Assembly (NCBI GenBank): GCA_018208355.1
Contig: CP062796.1
Location: 2,106,517-2,170,516 of the forward strand
Direction of reading: 5' to 3'
Length of the DNA: 64,000 bases
Origin: Candidatus Fermentithermobacillus carboniphilus
GTDB lineage: Bacteria > Bacillota > Sulfobacillia > Fermentithermobacillales > Fermentithermobacillaceae
Positions 51,304 through 61,187 of the stretch are shown here, in pieces. The notes below the pieces were generated by a model that was not told the DNA's origin, made no database searches, and saw only the letters and a list, made by a program, of their open reading frames with translations. A program made the translations under genes and the position numbers. Each line of letters starts with the position of its first letter. The stretch's first letter is position 1.

Positions 51304-51711
51304 ATGTACCGTCCGCAATTCTGGTCATATGCGCCTTACCTTGGGCGAATTATAATAGACATACCGTCGAGACTCCTCACGTTCTATTACTCCGGGCGCA
51401 CTTATGGGCCCTATCCCGTCGGTCTGGGAAAACCGTCTACACCTACGCCGAAGGGAAACTGGCAAGTAGTCGAAAAAGATCCCAACCCATGGTGGGAGGT
51501 ATTGGGTACTCGGTGGATGGGATTGGATGTCCCCTGGGGTAAATACGGCATTCACGGGACCAACGCGCCGTGGAGCGTGGGCCATTATGTGTCGAACGGG
51601 TGCATCCGGATGTACAACCATGACGTGGAGACCATATATCCTCTTGTGGTCATCGGTACGCCCGTGGACATTCAGGGCGAGTACCCCAGTGATAAATATC
51701 TCGCCTCGTAG
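51304..51711 (+). CDS. L,D-transpeptidase (YkuD domain)
   Basis: A 135-residue stand-alone YkuD domain. The catalytic motif HGTNAPWSVGHYVSNGCIRM gives the His and the Ser-x-Gly-Cys-x-Arg signature; the N-terminal strands (RIIIDIPSRLLTFYYSGR) and GLGKPSTPTPKGNWQV are typical. It would cross-link peptidoglycan 3-3 or attach proteins. No signal peptide or LysM is visible before ATG 51304, so export is unexplained unless the true start is elsewhere. SD AGAGGAA is adjacent. Confidence 0.88.
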   Translation: MYRPQFWSYAPYLGRIIIDIPSRLLTFYYSGRTYGPYPVGLGKPSTPTPKGNWQVVEKDPNPWWEVLGTRWMGLDVPWGKYGIHGTNAPWSVGHYVSNGCIRMYNHDVETIYPLVVIGTPVDIQGEYPSDKYLAS

Positions 51712-51761
51712 GGCAAAATCACGGTGGGTCCTCAGAATAGGTTTTCTGGAGGGATACATAT

Positions 51762-54435
51762 TTGGACACAATGGAATATTTGCTTGATAACGGTCTTAAG
51801 GTAATAGCCCGTGAGATGCATCACGCGCCCCTGGTTGCGTTTTTCGTATGGTACCGGGTAGGAGGGAGGAACGAGGTCCCCGGGGTGACCGGCATTTCCC
51901 ACTGGGTCGAGCACATGATGTTTAAGGGTACCCGGAAATACAAAAAGGGCGAGCTTGACCGGATGGTCTCAAGACACGGCGGTATCTGGAACGCCTTCAC
52001 CTGGATAGACTTCACCGTGTATTTCGAGGTGCTTCCCGCAAACTATCTCGACCTTTCGCTGGATATCGAGTCTGACCGGATGATAAACTGCCTTTTCGAC
52101 CCGGTGGAGGTGGATTCGGAGCGCACGGTGATAATATCCGAGCGAGAAGGTGCGGAGAACAGTCCCGAGTTCTGGCTGGACGAAGCGGTCACGCGTCGCC
52201 TACCTGGTTCATCCATACGGGCAGGGGGTAATCGGAGCCAAGAGCGACCTCCTGTCGATGACCCGAGACGACCTCTACAACCACTACAGGAGGTACTACT
52301 CGCCAGACAACGCGGTTGCCGTGGTGGTAGGAGACTTTTCCTCAGCTGAAGTCTTTGAGAAGATAAAACAGTATTTCGGAGGGATCCCGAAAGGTCCCGA
52401 ACGCCCAAAAGTCCGCTCTATTGAACCTCCTCAAGAAGGCGAGAGGCGGGTTTTCGTCAGGCGTCCCGGTGGGACGATTTACGGCGAGCTGGCCTATCAC
52501 ATTCCCCGTGCAAGTGACCCTGAGTTCTATCCCGTCGTGGTGCTGGACGCAATCCTTTCAGGTGGAAAGGCCCTTGCCGGGTGGGGAGGTACCGGCGGTA
52601 TGGGGAAGAGCTCGAGACTGTACAAAGCCCTCGTGGAGAGGGAGATAGCGACAAGCGCCGTTTCGGCTGCCGAACCGTCGATAGATCCGGGACTTCTAAA
52701 GATCTCTCTGACTCTGAGGCACGGCGTTTCCTACGAGCAGGCGGAGAGCGCCGTCCTCGAGGTCCTTGAACGACTCATGCAGGAAAAGGTGAATAGCCTG
52801 GAACTGGAGCGCGCAAAGAAACAGCTGAGGGCCCAAATCGCTTATTCTCAGGAAGGCGTTCAAAGAAACGCCCTTTCCCTCGGGGTGTTCGAGATGGTCT
52901 CATCTTGGAAGGAGGCCGATATGGTCCAGGAAAAAATCTTGGCCGTCACTGCAGACGACGTGCTCAACGCAGCCCAAAAGTTCCTCAATGAGAAGAACCG
53001 TACGGTTGGGTGGTTCATTCCCGAGGAGGGAAAAGGTTTAACTTCCGGAGCGGTTGGTGGAACTGGCGCTGCGCTCTCAAAGGCCGGTTATGCGTTCAGG
53101 TATCGGGGATATGTTTTTACCGGCAGCTCGCAGGCGGGGGTGGCTTTTAAGCTTCCGGGACCGGATGACATAAAGCGGAAGGTGCTTTCAAACGGTACGG
53201 TAATCCTGGGGTACAGAAATCCTTACATAGACTTTACGACAGTCCTCGCCCTGGTGGACGCCGGCAATTACGGGGTTCCTCGGGAAAAAGCCGGGCTTGC
53301 CCGGATCACCAATGCCTGCCTCTTGAGGGGCACTTCCAGGCGTTCTGCCGAAGAGATACACGAATTTACTGACAGTGTAGGCATGTCACTGCAAGTGTCC
53401 GCAGGTCGGGATACCGCAATCCTTTCTATATCAGCGCTTTCAGAGGACGTGGAAAAAGCCGCCTCGCTTTTGGGCGAGATCCTGAAAGAGCCGGCTTTTT
53501 CTCCGAAAGAAGTAGACAAACTGAAAGGACAGCAGCTGACCTCCATCAAGGCCAGCGAGCAGGATACTCAGTCCACATGTGAGAGAATCTTCAACGAGAT
53601 GGTATACCCGGAGTCTCACCCGTACCATTCCTGGATCCTGGGTTATGAGGATACGGTGAAAAGCATCACGGAGGAAGACCTCAGATCCTTCTATCACGCG
53701 TTCTACCGCCCCGACCGAACCACCATCGCCTTTGTAACGAACCTCGAAGTTGACAGGGTGGTCTCTCTTCTGGAAGAAAACTTCGAGGGGTGGAGTCCCG
53801 AACCAGAGGCACATGGACGGGCCCGAAAAGCAAGTGAGGGCCGCTTGGCCGAAGTGCCCCGAACGAGAGGTAGGAAAGAAACCCACAAGTTCATCGCCGG
53901 GAAGACCCAGTGCGACATCGCTCTGGGGTTCCCATGCATCTCCAGATCCGACCCGGACTACCTGAAGTTCACGGTGGCCGACATGATCTTGGGCAGGCTG
54001 GGCCTGGGAGGGCGAATCGGCCGGAACGTCAGAGATGAAAAGGGCCTCGCTTATTACGTCTACAGCAACCTCCCTGAGTCGAAAGGCCCGGCTCCCTGGG
54101 TGGTCAGAGCTGGCGTCAATCCCAAAGGCGTCGAGAAAGCGGTATCCAGCATCCTTGAGGAAATTAGACGCTTTAGGGATTCACTTTGCAGCGAAGATGA
54201 GCTCGACGAGGTCAAGGGGTACCTTGTAGGCCGGCTCCCCCTTTCTATAGAGACGGCGTACAATATGGCGGCCACCATTGCCGGCCTCGAGTATTTCGGG
54301 CTGGGCCTTGATTATCTTGTGCGGTATCCTGCGGCGATAGCTGCCGTCACAAGGGAGGACGTCCTCGAGATGGCCAGAAGATACCTGTCTTCCGAAGATT
54401 ACATCCTTGTTATCACGGGTCCTAATTTCAAATAG
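51762..54435 (+). pseudogene. M16 family zinc peptidase, double-domain, split by one frameshift
   Basis: One gene in two frames. The first (from TTG 51762) begins TMEYLLDNGLKVIAREMHHA and contains the inverted zinc motif HWVEH (residues 47-51) up to EFWLDEAVT near 52195. From there a +1 shift continues RVAYLVHPYGQGVIGAKSDL in a frame open to 54435. The joined product is about 890 residues with two M16 halves; the C-terminal half (SNGTVILGYRNPYIDFTT onward) lacks HxxEH, as expected. The shift could be real decay, a sequencing error or recoding. It lies 50 bp after the L,D-transpeptidase gene, with GGAGGG before the start. Confidence 0.85.
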
Positions 54436-54487
54436 AGATCGCGCGGGAAATGCGCGCGGGGAGCGGGAATCTCCCGAAGAGAAACGA

Positions 54488-54532
54488 GAACCGGCGCCGG
54501 GACGCATATCGTCCGTGTCTGGGCGCCGGTTC
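54488..54532. terminator. Bidirectional terminator
   Basis: GAACCGGCGCC (54488-54498) pairs perfectly with GGCGCCGGTTC (54522-54532); GGACG/CGTCC continues the helix inside. On the + strand CTTTACGG follows. It separates the convergent M16 and TldE genes. Confidence 0.8.
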
Positions 54533-54572
54533 CTTTACGGGTAAACTATTGATGATAGAGCAACCGGGTTTC

Positions 54573-55859
54573 CTATGTCTTTGCGGCGATTGAGACGCCG
54601 TCTACGAGGGCATAAGGAAGTAAGGCGTTCCCGTAAGTGTACTTCGTCTCCCTGCTCAGGCTGACGAGGTTGTCTTTTAGGTGCTTGAACACGTTGACCG
54701 AGAACATACAGTCTTTCACCCGGCCCACCGGTTCTCCGTCTTCGACGAGGAAGCCCAAGGCTATGTTACCGGTCACCTGCCCGCTGTAGGGATTCCCGGC
54801 CCAGGCTCCCATGGTATCTTTGATGATGACGCCCCGCTTTATGCCCTTCAGCATGTCTTTCCACGACAGGTCTTGGGGCAATACGAGGAGATTGTTGGGG
54901 GCTATCCGGGAAATCTTGCCTGTCCCTGTGGGCTTTCTGCCCAGTTTGCAGGCGGTTTCCAGGTCAAGGAGGTATTCCCTAAGTATCCCTTTCTCCACCA
55001 GGAACGTCCTCCTGCACCTAACTCCTTGGTCATCGTAAAGATTGCTTCCCGTGCCTTTATCCAGGATTCCGTCCTCAACTATCGTGAGAAGGGGCGAGAA
55101 AATGCTTTCTCCCAGACGTCCTTTAAGGGGGCTTACCTGACGCACGACCGCCTTGCCGTCAAGGCATGCCAGTATTGGCATAATGAGGTCCATAAAGGCG
55201 CCCGGAGTGAAGAGCACGGGATAAGTCCCGGGAGATAAGGGGACGTTTTTGCGAGCGAGGTCGAAATCCCTTTTTACTTGCGCCTTGAGTCCTTCCAGAT
55301 CATATTCCAGGTGAGTGGAGGTGCAAAAGTCTGAAACCTGCAATAGGTTCTGCCCTTCGACGAAATCCACTGCCAGGACGACGCTGAACTCGGTTTTCTC
55401 CCACGAAGACGAAAGTCCCCTGGAGTTCTGGACTGACTTTTTAGTGTGTATTTTGATTATCCTGGCACTACCGTTGGCGGCGGGGTCGAGGGATTTGGCG
55501 AAATCGATGAGTTCTTCACCCAGAGTCATCATGGTATCGAGGCTCATATCCCGGACCCTGGGGTCGAATATCAGGGGTGCTCCGGGATCTTCCGGATCAG
55601 GGAAATGATAATCAACCGCGGGTCCGAACTGGGAGAGTTCGATCGCCCTGTCAAGGAAGTCTGCCGTCAGATCCGCCTCGGTCGTCGTGAAGAGCCCGAG
55701 ACGCCCGTCCCGGATTACCTGTACAGCGTGATTTACATCTTCTGAATCCTGGATATTCTTGAGCCTATTGAATTCGAAATTGAGCATGGTCGTCCGCGAT
55801 TCTTGGGAAACGAGGCAGGATTCGATTCCGCGTTTCTTGCTTTCTTCCACGACCATCAT
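54573..55859 (-). CDS. pmbA: TldE/PmbA family subunit of TldD-TldE peptidase
   Basis: A 428-residue PmbA/TldE-type protein. It shares the TldD fold (LFTPGAFMDLIMPILACLDG; DDQGVRCRRTFLVEKG; RKPTGTGKISRIAPNNLLVL) but has no HExxxH zinc motif, which identifies it as the non-catalytic partner. TldD-TldE trims peptides and matures some RiPPs. ATG 55859 overlaps the tldD stop by ATGA, so subunits are made together. Confidence 0.9.
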   Translation of the reverse strand: MMVVEESKKRGIESCLVSQESRTTMLNFEFNRLKNIQDSEDVNHAVQVIRDGRLGLFTTTEADLTADFLDRAIELSQFGPAVDYHFPDPEDPGAPLIFDPRVRDMSLDTMMTLGEELIDFAKSLDPAANGSARIIKIHTKKSVQNSRGLSSSWEKTEFSVVLAVDFVEGQNLLQVSDFCTSTHLEYDLEGLKAQVKRDFDLARKNVPLSPGTYPVLFTPGAFMDLIMPILACLDGKAVVRQVSPLKGRLGESIFSPLLTIVEDGILDKGTGSNLYDDQGVRCRRTFLVEKGILREYLLDLETACKLGRKPTGTGKISRIAPNNLLVLPQDLSWKDMLKGIKRGVIIKDTMGAWAGNPYSGQVTGNIALGFLVEDGEPVGRVKDCMFSVNVFKHLKDNLVSLSRETKYTYGNALLPYALVDGVSIAAKT

Positions 55860-57244
55860 CGCCTATCGCCTCCTATGACGACCTTCTGGATCCTGATGTG
55901 AGGACTTCCCTGGGCCACGGGGAGGGGACTCTGCCAGCCCTTTCCGCAGCCTCCTGCCGAGTTTTTGTAGGTGAAGTCGTTTCCTATCATGTCGATGTTT
56001 TGCAAGGTAGTGAACACGTTTCCGGTCAGGTTGACGTCCCTCACGAGTTCGGCGACGGCCCCGTTCCGTATCATGTAAGCCCTGGATGCCGCGAAGGTGA
56101 ACATCTCGCCGTTGGTCTGCCCCCCGTAACCGCCTTTCACGTACACCCCCAAAGAGATACCTTTGAGCATCTCATCGAAGCTGTGTTTTCCCGGCGCGAT
56201 GCAGGTAGTGCGCATCCTGACAATGGGAGGGAACCTGTAGCTTATGGCACGAGCGTTGCCGGTGGGCTTTTCTCCCATCTTCCAGGCACTTTCCCGGGAG
56301 TGGAGGTGCCCGACGATCACGCCCCCCTTGATGAGATAGGTTTTCTGCATTGGGACGCCTTCGTCGTCGTACCTGGATTCACCCCGGTTGCCTCCTTCGA
56401 TCCCGCTGTCGTAAATATCCAGCTCTTCCGTACCGTACCTTGTCCCTATTTTCAGAAGCTCCTTCATGCGCTCGTCTTCGTCGAGCGAATCGGCCTCAGA
56501 TAAGTGGCCGAAAGCTTCGTGCACGAAAAGCCCCGCCATGTCGGGGTCGAGGATGACGGTATATTCCCCGGCCTCTATGACTGGCGCGTAGAGGGCCTCT
56601 CTGGCTATGCGGGCCGCTTCTCTTACCCTGTCTTCCAGTCCCAGTATGACGTCGAAGTCGGAATTGGAGCCGAAAGTCACCCTATCCTGTGTGCTGAGAT
56701 TATCCCTGGATGCTATGGCTGTCAGAACCCCGGAAAGGTCCATTTTTTCTTGGTGTATGTATGTCCCGTCAGTGTTGGCGAAATAGATGTGGCTGTGCTT
56801 ATCGGAATAAGAGACGAAGGACGAGGTGATTTCAGGAGACTCCAGAATCAACCTGTTGTAATCTTCCAGGATCTTCACCTTGTCCCGCAGAGGCACGGAA
56901 AAAGCGGGTTTCTTAAACTCTCCGGGCACGTCGTCTTCGACCGGATCGACGGGGTAGAGTTTGATCTCTTTCTTCAGTTTTTCGCCCAAAAGCCGTGCCT
57001 GAGCGCAGGCCTCTTCGACCTTGCGGGGCAAGTCTTCCAGCCGGTTAAATGAAACGAAGCCCCAGCCGCCGTCTTTCAAGGCCCTCACGTTGCCACCTAC
57101 CGAGACGGTTTGAGATACCCGGTCTATGTCCTTACCCCGGAAACTCACCGAGGTGTCCTCGGACTCTTCGACCCGGATTTCACAATACTCCGCAGACGAA
57201 TTCCTTAAAGCCTCCAGAATACGGTCTTTTATCGTCTTGGACAA
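55856..57244 (-). CDS. tldD: TldD metallopeptidase subunit
   Basis: The catalytic subunit, about 462 residues. The zinc motif is HEAFGH (in AGLFVHEAFGHLSEADSLDE). Other hallmarks are VSFRGKDIDRVSQTVSVGG near the N terminus, YDDEGVPMQKTYLIKGGVIV, GNARAISYRFPPIVRMRTTC and KGGYGGQTNGEMFTFAASRA. TTG 57244 is chosen because AAAGGAGGT lies 8 nt upstream and it gives normal length; ATG 57286 and the frame start at 57319 lack an SD. The partner tldE follows in overlap. Confidence 0.93.
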   Translation of the reverse strand: MSKTIKDRILEALRNSSAEYCEIRVEESEDTSVSFRGKDIDRVSQTVSVGGNVRALKDGGWGFVSFNRLEDLPRKVEEACAQARLLGEKLKKEIKLYPVDPVEDDVPGEFKKPAFSVPLRDKVKILEDYNRLILESPEITSSFVSYSDKHSHIYFANTDGTYIHQEKMDLSGVLTAIASRDNLSTQDRVTFGSNSDFDVILGLEDRVREAARIAREALYAPVIEAGEYTVILDPDMAGLFVHEAFGHLSEADSLDEDERMKELLKIGTRYGTEELDIYDSGIEGGNRGESRYDDEGVPMQKTYLIKGGVIVGHLHSRESAWKMGEKPTGNARAISYRFPPIVRMRTTCIAPGKHSFDEMLKGISLGVYVKGGYGGQTNGEMFTFAASRAYMIRNGAVAELVRDVNLTGNVFTTLQNIDMIGNDFTYKNSAGGCGKGWQSPLPVAQGSPHIRIQKVVIGGDRR

Positions 57245-57423
57245 AGGTCCCTGACCTCCTTTCAGGCGATAGAATTCTATACGCATCACCTTAAATCCTT
57301 TAATGTAAGGGTTAAACACGTTAAGTCAACGCTGGGAGCGAGGATACTGAGACGACTTTAACCCTGGTCTAGGCTGCATCGACGAGGGGGCTTTTTTCAG
57401 CACACCGGGACTCTCCCTGCCTC

Positions 57424-57443
57424 ATGGTATGGTATGGTATACT
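57424..57443 (+). promoter_or_regulatory. Possible promoter with GGTAT repeats
   Basis: Three overlapping ATGGT units (57424-57438) lead into TATACT (57438-57443), a fair -10 element 18 nt before the subtilase start at 57461. No clear -35 is seen. It lies in the divergent spacer between tldD and the subtilase gene. Confidence 0.3.
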
Positions 57444-57460
57444 GGCCCGGGGGTGCGGAT

Positions 57461-58798
57461 TTGAAAAAGATCCTGATTTTATTCCTAGTCTTCGCGCTGA
57501 TGGGAGGCACCATCGCAAGCATCCTCGTGTTCGCGGGGATAGGGCCCGGTTCTTCCACCAAAACCGATCCTTTCGCCGACGTCCCTGCCCCGGTTATACG
57601 CTCCCTGAGATACGCAGATTTCAGGGGGCAGGACGTGGCCAGCCTTGACTTGAGCAGGAGCGGGGATATCTTCCCCACGTTTACCTTTGATTCAAAAACC
57701 GTCTGGCCCGAGGCCGATAAAATGCCTTCAGCGGTCTCTCCTCAGAAAATAATGGAACAGGGAAAATACCTTGGGCTGGGGCTTTCGGCCCTCCACCGTG
57801 AAGGGCTGACCGGTAAAGGTATTTCCGTGGCTGTTATCGATAAGCCAATCCTTCCGGACCACGTGGAATTCAGCGGCAACATGACCTATATCGAGGTGAA
57901 ACCCGACCACCCCAACGCGAAACAAGTCCACTTCCACGGCGCTGCCGTTGCGAGCATCCTGGCCGGTAAGCACGGGGTTGCTCCGGGGGCGCGCCTCTAC
58001 TACTTTGCGGTTCCCGACGACGCGGATCCTTATGCGAGGTACACAGAGGCCATGATGAAGCTCCTTGAATATCAGAAGACCCTCCCGGAGAGAGAAAAGA
58101 TCCGGGTGGTCGTCGTGTCACACGGGATCGAACCGGAAGCGCTTGCCCAAAACGAAGGAGGTGCGCGCGACTGGGCCCAAGCCATAGAAAAAGCCCGGGG
58201 CGAGGGGATCATCGTGGTGTATCCCGGGATGAATGAAATCAACTTTACCGGGACTGGAGCTCTTCCGGGTAAAGACCGGGATGACCCTTCCAGTTACGAG
58301 CTCTGGACCTGGACCAAGGCCAAGAAAGAGGTCGCACAGAAGCTGAAAGACTCGGGTGTAAACTCGTGGGATGCTGCCCGGGAAGAGCTAAAGAAGTTCC
58401 TCACCGACTACCCGGAACTTGACGCGCTGACCGCGGAAGCTGCCCATACGTTCATCTACTTTTCCACGGCGTATAGGAATGAGGTTCCATTCTCGGTTTG
58501 GCTTGAAAGCGTGCTGGGGGAGCCGGGGAAAACTCTGGCGGTACCCGCGGACTACCTTACCGTGGCCGACGTCCGCGCAAAGGACGCTTACGCCTACTAC
58601 GGGTCGGGAGGGCTCAGCTGGGCCGCGCCTTACCTTGCAGGACTCATGGCCCTGGGTTTCCAGGCAAAGCCTGGAGCCACCCAGGATGAGATACTCAAGG
58701 CGCTGTGGGATTCGTCCACTCCATTTTCGGGTGAGGCAAGGCTGGTGAATCCCAGAGGATTCATAGGCGCCCTTGGAGGAAACCTTACAGGGAAGTGA
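57461..58798 (+). CDS. Subtilisin-like serine peptidase (S8)
   Basis: An exported or membrane-anchored protein of about 445 residues. The N-terminal hydrophobic segment ILILFLVFALMGGTIASILV serves as signal or anchor. The triad follows subtilase order: Asp in ISVAVIDKPI, His in VHFHGAAVASILAG and Ser in GGLSWAAPYLAGLMAL; GMNEINF may give the oxyanion Asn. A ~90-residue helical insert (YELWTWTKAKKEVAQKLKDS) before the Ser is unusual. TTG 57461 is chosen so that the protein starts at the basic KK before the hydrophobic segment; the SD is weak. Activity is likely but not certain. Confidence 0.87.
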   Translation: MKKILILFLVFALMGGTIASILVFAGIGPGSSTKTDPFADVPAPVIRSLRYADFRGQDVASLDLSRSGDIFPTFTFDSKTVWPEADKMPSAVSPQKIMEQGKYLGLGLSALHREGLTGKGISVAVIDKPILPDHVEFSGNMTYIEVKPDHPNAKQVHFHGAAVASILAGKHGVAPGARLYYFAVPDDADPYARYTEAMMKLLEYQKTLPEREKIRVVVVSHGIEPEALAQNEGGARDWAQAIEKARGEGIIVVYPGMNEINFTGTGALPGKDRDDPSSYELWTWTKAKKEVAQKLKDSGVNSWDAAREELKKFLTDYPELDALTAEAAHTFIYFSTAYRNEVPFSVWLESVLGEPGKTLAVPADYLTVADVRAKDAYAYYGSGGLSWAAPYLAGLMALGFQAKPGATQDEILKALWDSSTPFSGEARLVNPRGFIGALGGNLTGK

Positions 58799-58804
58799 AG
58801 ATCC

Positions 58805-59047
58805 CTAACCTCCCGTTATGACCGGGAGGATCACGACGTGGTCGTCTTGACCCAGGATGGTGGAAAGATCTTTGACCGACCGCCCGTTGACTATATAGGC
58901 CTGGATCTCCTCCTGCGGGATTCCCAGGATACCCGGGAGATGCCCCAAAGCCGTGCCGGGCGGCACCACAGCTCTCGCCACGGTGCCGTCCCTTGCGGCC
59001 TTCGGCAGGTAGAATATGAGATGGCCCGTAACTTCTAAAGTCGCCAC
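58805..59047 (-). CDS. MoaD/ThiS family sulfur-carrier protein
   Basis: An 80-residue ubiquitin-like protein ending in VITGG, the C-terminal Gly-Gly that is adenylated and thiocarboxylated. GHLIFYLPK and IVNGRSVKDL are fold features. It lies 124 bp downstream of an aldehyde:ferredoxin oxidoreductase on the same strand; such MoaD-like genes often accompany AOR-type tungstoenzymes and may supply sulfur for their pterin cofactor. The start is GTG 59047. Confidence 0.88.
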   Translation of the reverse strand: MATLEVTGHLIFYLPKAARDGTVARAVVPPGTALGHLPGILGIPQEEIQAYIVNGRSVKDLSTILGQDDHVVILPVITGG

Positions 59048-59171
59048 TGAACTTCACCGTGTTCCTTTCGGATTTGTGCCGGTCACCCGTTCTTATCCCT
59101 CACAGGCAAGTTAAAGCCAACTTGCACTCTGCAATGCTTCCCAGCGAGCACCCCGGCAGGCAGCCATGCGG

Positions 59172-61055
59172 TTACTCGCTCAACACTCTCTCGCTGATCC
59201 CCAGTTTACCGACGAATTCCAGAAGGTTCAGGCGCTTTAGGGTTGAGATGGTGGGGATACCCTCGTGGTCCCATCCCCGCAACTTATAGTATTCATCCAG
59301 CATTTTTCCAAGATGCGGCAACACCCCGGCGGCTTTTCCCGTGGGCCTCGGCTGGGAAAGAAGCCTGGGAGGTAGTATATCGTCCTTTCTCGTGATCCCG
59401 AGGGCTACGTTGCAGAGACGCCGCAGGTTAAACAGCCTTTCGCCCGAATCGAGCAAGTCCTTCCCGGACATCTCCAGCCCGAAAGTTGTCCTTACCCAGC
59501 CCGCAATCTCATCGGGTGTGACCTGGGCTCTCAACAGGAACTTACAGAGCCCGAGAGAGTTGAATGCCGCGAGGAAGTTCTGCATCTTGAAAGCTACCTC
59601 GGCCTTTCCTTCAGTCCCCGACGGCACTATTTCCGACTCAATCCCAAGGTTGGATCTGGAATAGGTGCCGCTTTCTACGTAGTACGTGAGCCCTTCCAGG
59701 TGGCACGCGCCCCTCATGCACGTAGCGTAGTTTACGGCCATGCTGGTATAGGCTCTCGGGTCGTGGAACGGGACCTCGAGACCTTTTACGTGTACGGCAA
59801 ATTCCTGGGCCAAAGGCCCGAGACTCTGGGCGGCCGCTCTGACTCCCCTGGATAGGAGCCGGCCGATGCCGCGCCTGTGGGCGATCTCTTCCAAAAGATA
59901 CAGGATGGTCTCGCCATCGCCCCACCTCAGGGGCCGACCGCAAATGTCCTCGGCGATGATCCCTCGCTCGAAACACTCAATTGCGAAAGCTATTACGTTG
60001 CCTGCAGATATGGTATCCAGTCCGAGGCGGTTTGCCAGATCGTTCGCGGCGGCGACGTAATCCGGGTCGTCGTTTAAACACATGGAACCGAAAGCCGCTA
60101 TGGTCTCGTATTCCGGGCCATGTGACTTCTGGCCCGCCCTATCGCCGGCTGAAAGGATCACGTCTTTTCCGCAGCGTATCGGGCAGCCCCAGCAGGTGTA
60201 GTGTCCGACGACCATTCCCCTTTCAGCCATGGCCTGCCCGGTTATTCGGGCGGCTCCTGGAAAACTCCCGCCTTTCCAGTTCTGGATGGGAAGGTCTCCG
60301 GTAGCTTCGCACGATATCACCCCTCCGGCGGTTCCGTAAGCGCTGAAAGCTTGAGTTTTCTCGCGGATGCGGCCTGCCAGGTCCCGCATCATTTCGGCGA
60401 GCTCTTTGGGGTTTTGAGGTCTTGGAGTTTTCCCGGACTTGACGGCGACGGCTTTAACGTTCTTGGCTCCCATGACGGCACCCATGCCGGTTCGCCCTGC
60501 GGCCCGGGTGTCAGATCCACCTGCGGTTATACAGGCAAAGTGCACGCAATTCTCACCTGCGGGTCCGATGGCCGCTATCTCGACGTCATCTCCGTGGCGG
60601 GCTTTGAGGGTTTCGGCGGTTTTGAATGTGTCGAGCCCCCACAGGTCCCCGGCTGGAAGCAGCTTTACCTCGGAGGGATCATCTCCTTCGACCAGGATGT
60701 AGCAGGGTTCGGGACTGGTACCGCGCAGCACTATTGCGTCAAGACCGCTTGACCTGAGTTTCGGACCGAAGTAGCCTCCCACGGTCGATTCGCTCAGAAG
60801 GCCGGTGAGAGGCGATTTGGCCACGACAGATGTGCGGTTGGCTGCGATGATGGGGTAACCGGTGAGAAGCCCCGGCGCAAATACGAGGGTGTTGGCGGGA
60901 GACAGGGGATCGACTTCAAGCCGTGAATATTCGAGCCAGAGATAGGTACCCAGGTAAGAACCGCCCATGTACTGCGAGCGGGTTCTTTCGTCGATGGCTA
61001 ACTGTGACGTACACTTCGTCGTGAGATCTACGATTATGGCTCTTCCTTCCAACAT
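59172..61055 (-). CDS. Aldehyde:ferredoxin oxidoreductase (tungsten-type)
   Basis: A 627-residue AOR-family enzyme, which oxidises aldehydes to acids with ferredoxin in anaerobes. The [4Fe-4S] cysteines are in CWGCPIRCGK plus the late LGLCKFLL. The bis-pterin region is seen in PLTGLLSESTVGGYFGPKLR and DTRAAGRTGMGAVMGAKNVK. The second and third domains are complete and the length is normal. ATG 61055 follows GGAGGAAGAG. With 2-oxoacid metabolism it would recover energy from amino-acid-derived aldehydes (inference). Family members differ in substrate. Confidence 0.93.
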   Translation of the reverse strand: MLEGRAIIVDLTTKCTSQLAIDERTRSQYMGGSYLGTYLWLEYSRLEVDPLSPANTLVFAPGLLTGYPIIAANRTSVVAKSPLTGLLSESTVGGYFGPKLRSSGLDAIVLRGTSPEPCYILVEGDDPSEVKLLPAGDLWGLDTFKTAETLKARHGDDVEIAAIGPAGENCVHFACITAGGSDTRAAGRTGMGAVMGAKNVKAVAVKSGKTPRPQNPKELAEMMRDLAGRIREKTQAFSAYGTAGGVISCEATGDLPIQNWKGGSFPGAARITGQAMAERGMVVGHYTCWGCPIRCGKDVILSAGDRAGQKSHGPEYETIAAFGSMCLNDDPDYVAAANDLANRLGLDTISAGNVIAFAIECFERGIIAEDICGRPLRWGDGETILYLLEEIAHRRGIGRLLSRGVRAAAQSLGPLAQEFAVHVKGLEVPFHDPRAYTSMAVNYATCMRGACHLEGLTYYVESGTYSRSNLGIESEIVPSGTEGKAEVAFKMQNFLAAFNSLGLCKFLLRAQVTPDEIAGWVRTTFGLEMSGKDLLDSGERLFNLRRLCNVALGITRKDDILPPRLLSQPRPTGKAAGVLPHLGKMLDEYYKLRGWDHEGIPTISTLKRLNLLEFVGKLGISERVLSE

Positions 61056-61187
61056 GGCTCTTCCTCCTACCGTGAGCGATTTCAGTTCCTTTACATCGTT
61101 GCCGGCCCCCCGGGATACCTCCTGTTACCCGGGACAGGCTGCGGATCATCGCGTCCTGAGACGGTTCCCGCTCTGCCGATCCGAGAA

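Noticed and set aside
52185..52210. Programmed frameshifting in the M16 gene
   Set aside because: No slippery sequence, stop-codon context or downstream stem was seen; decay or sequence error is simpler.
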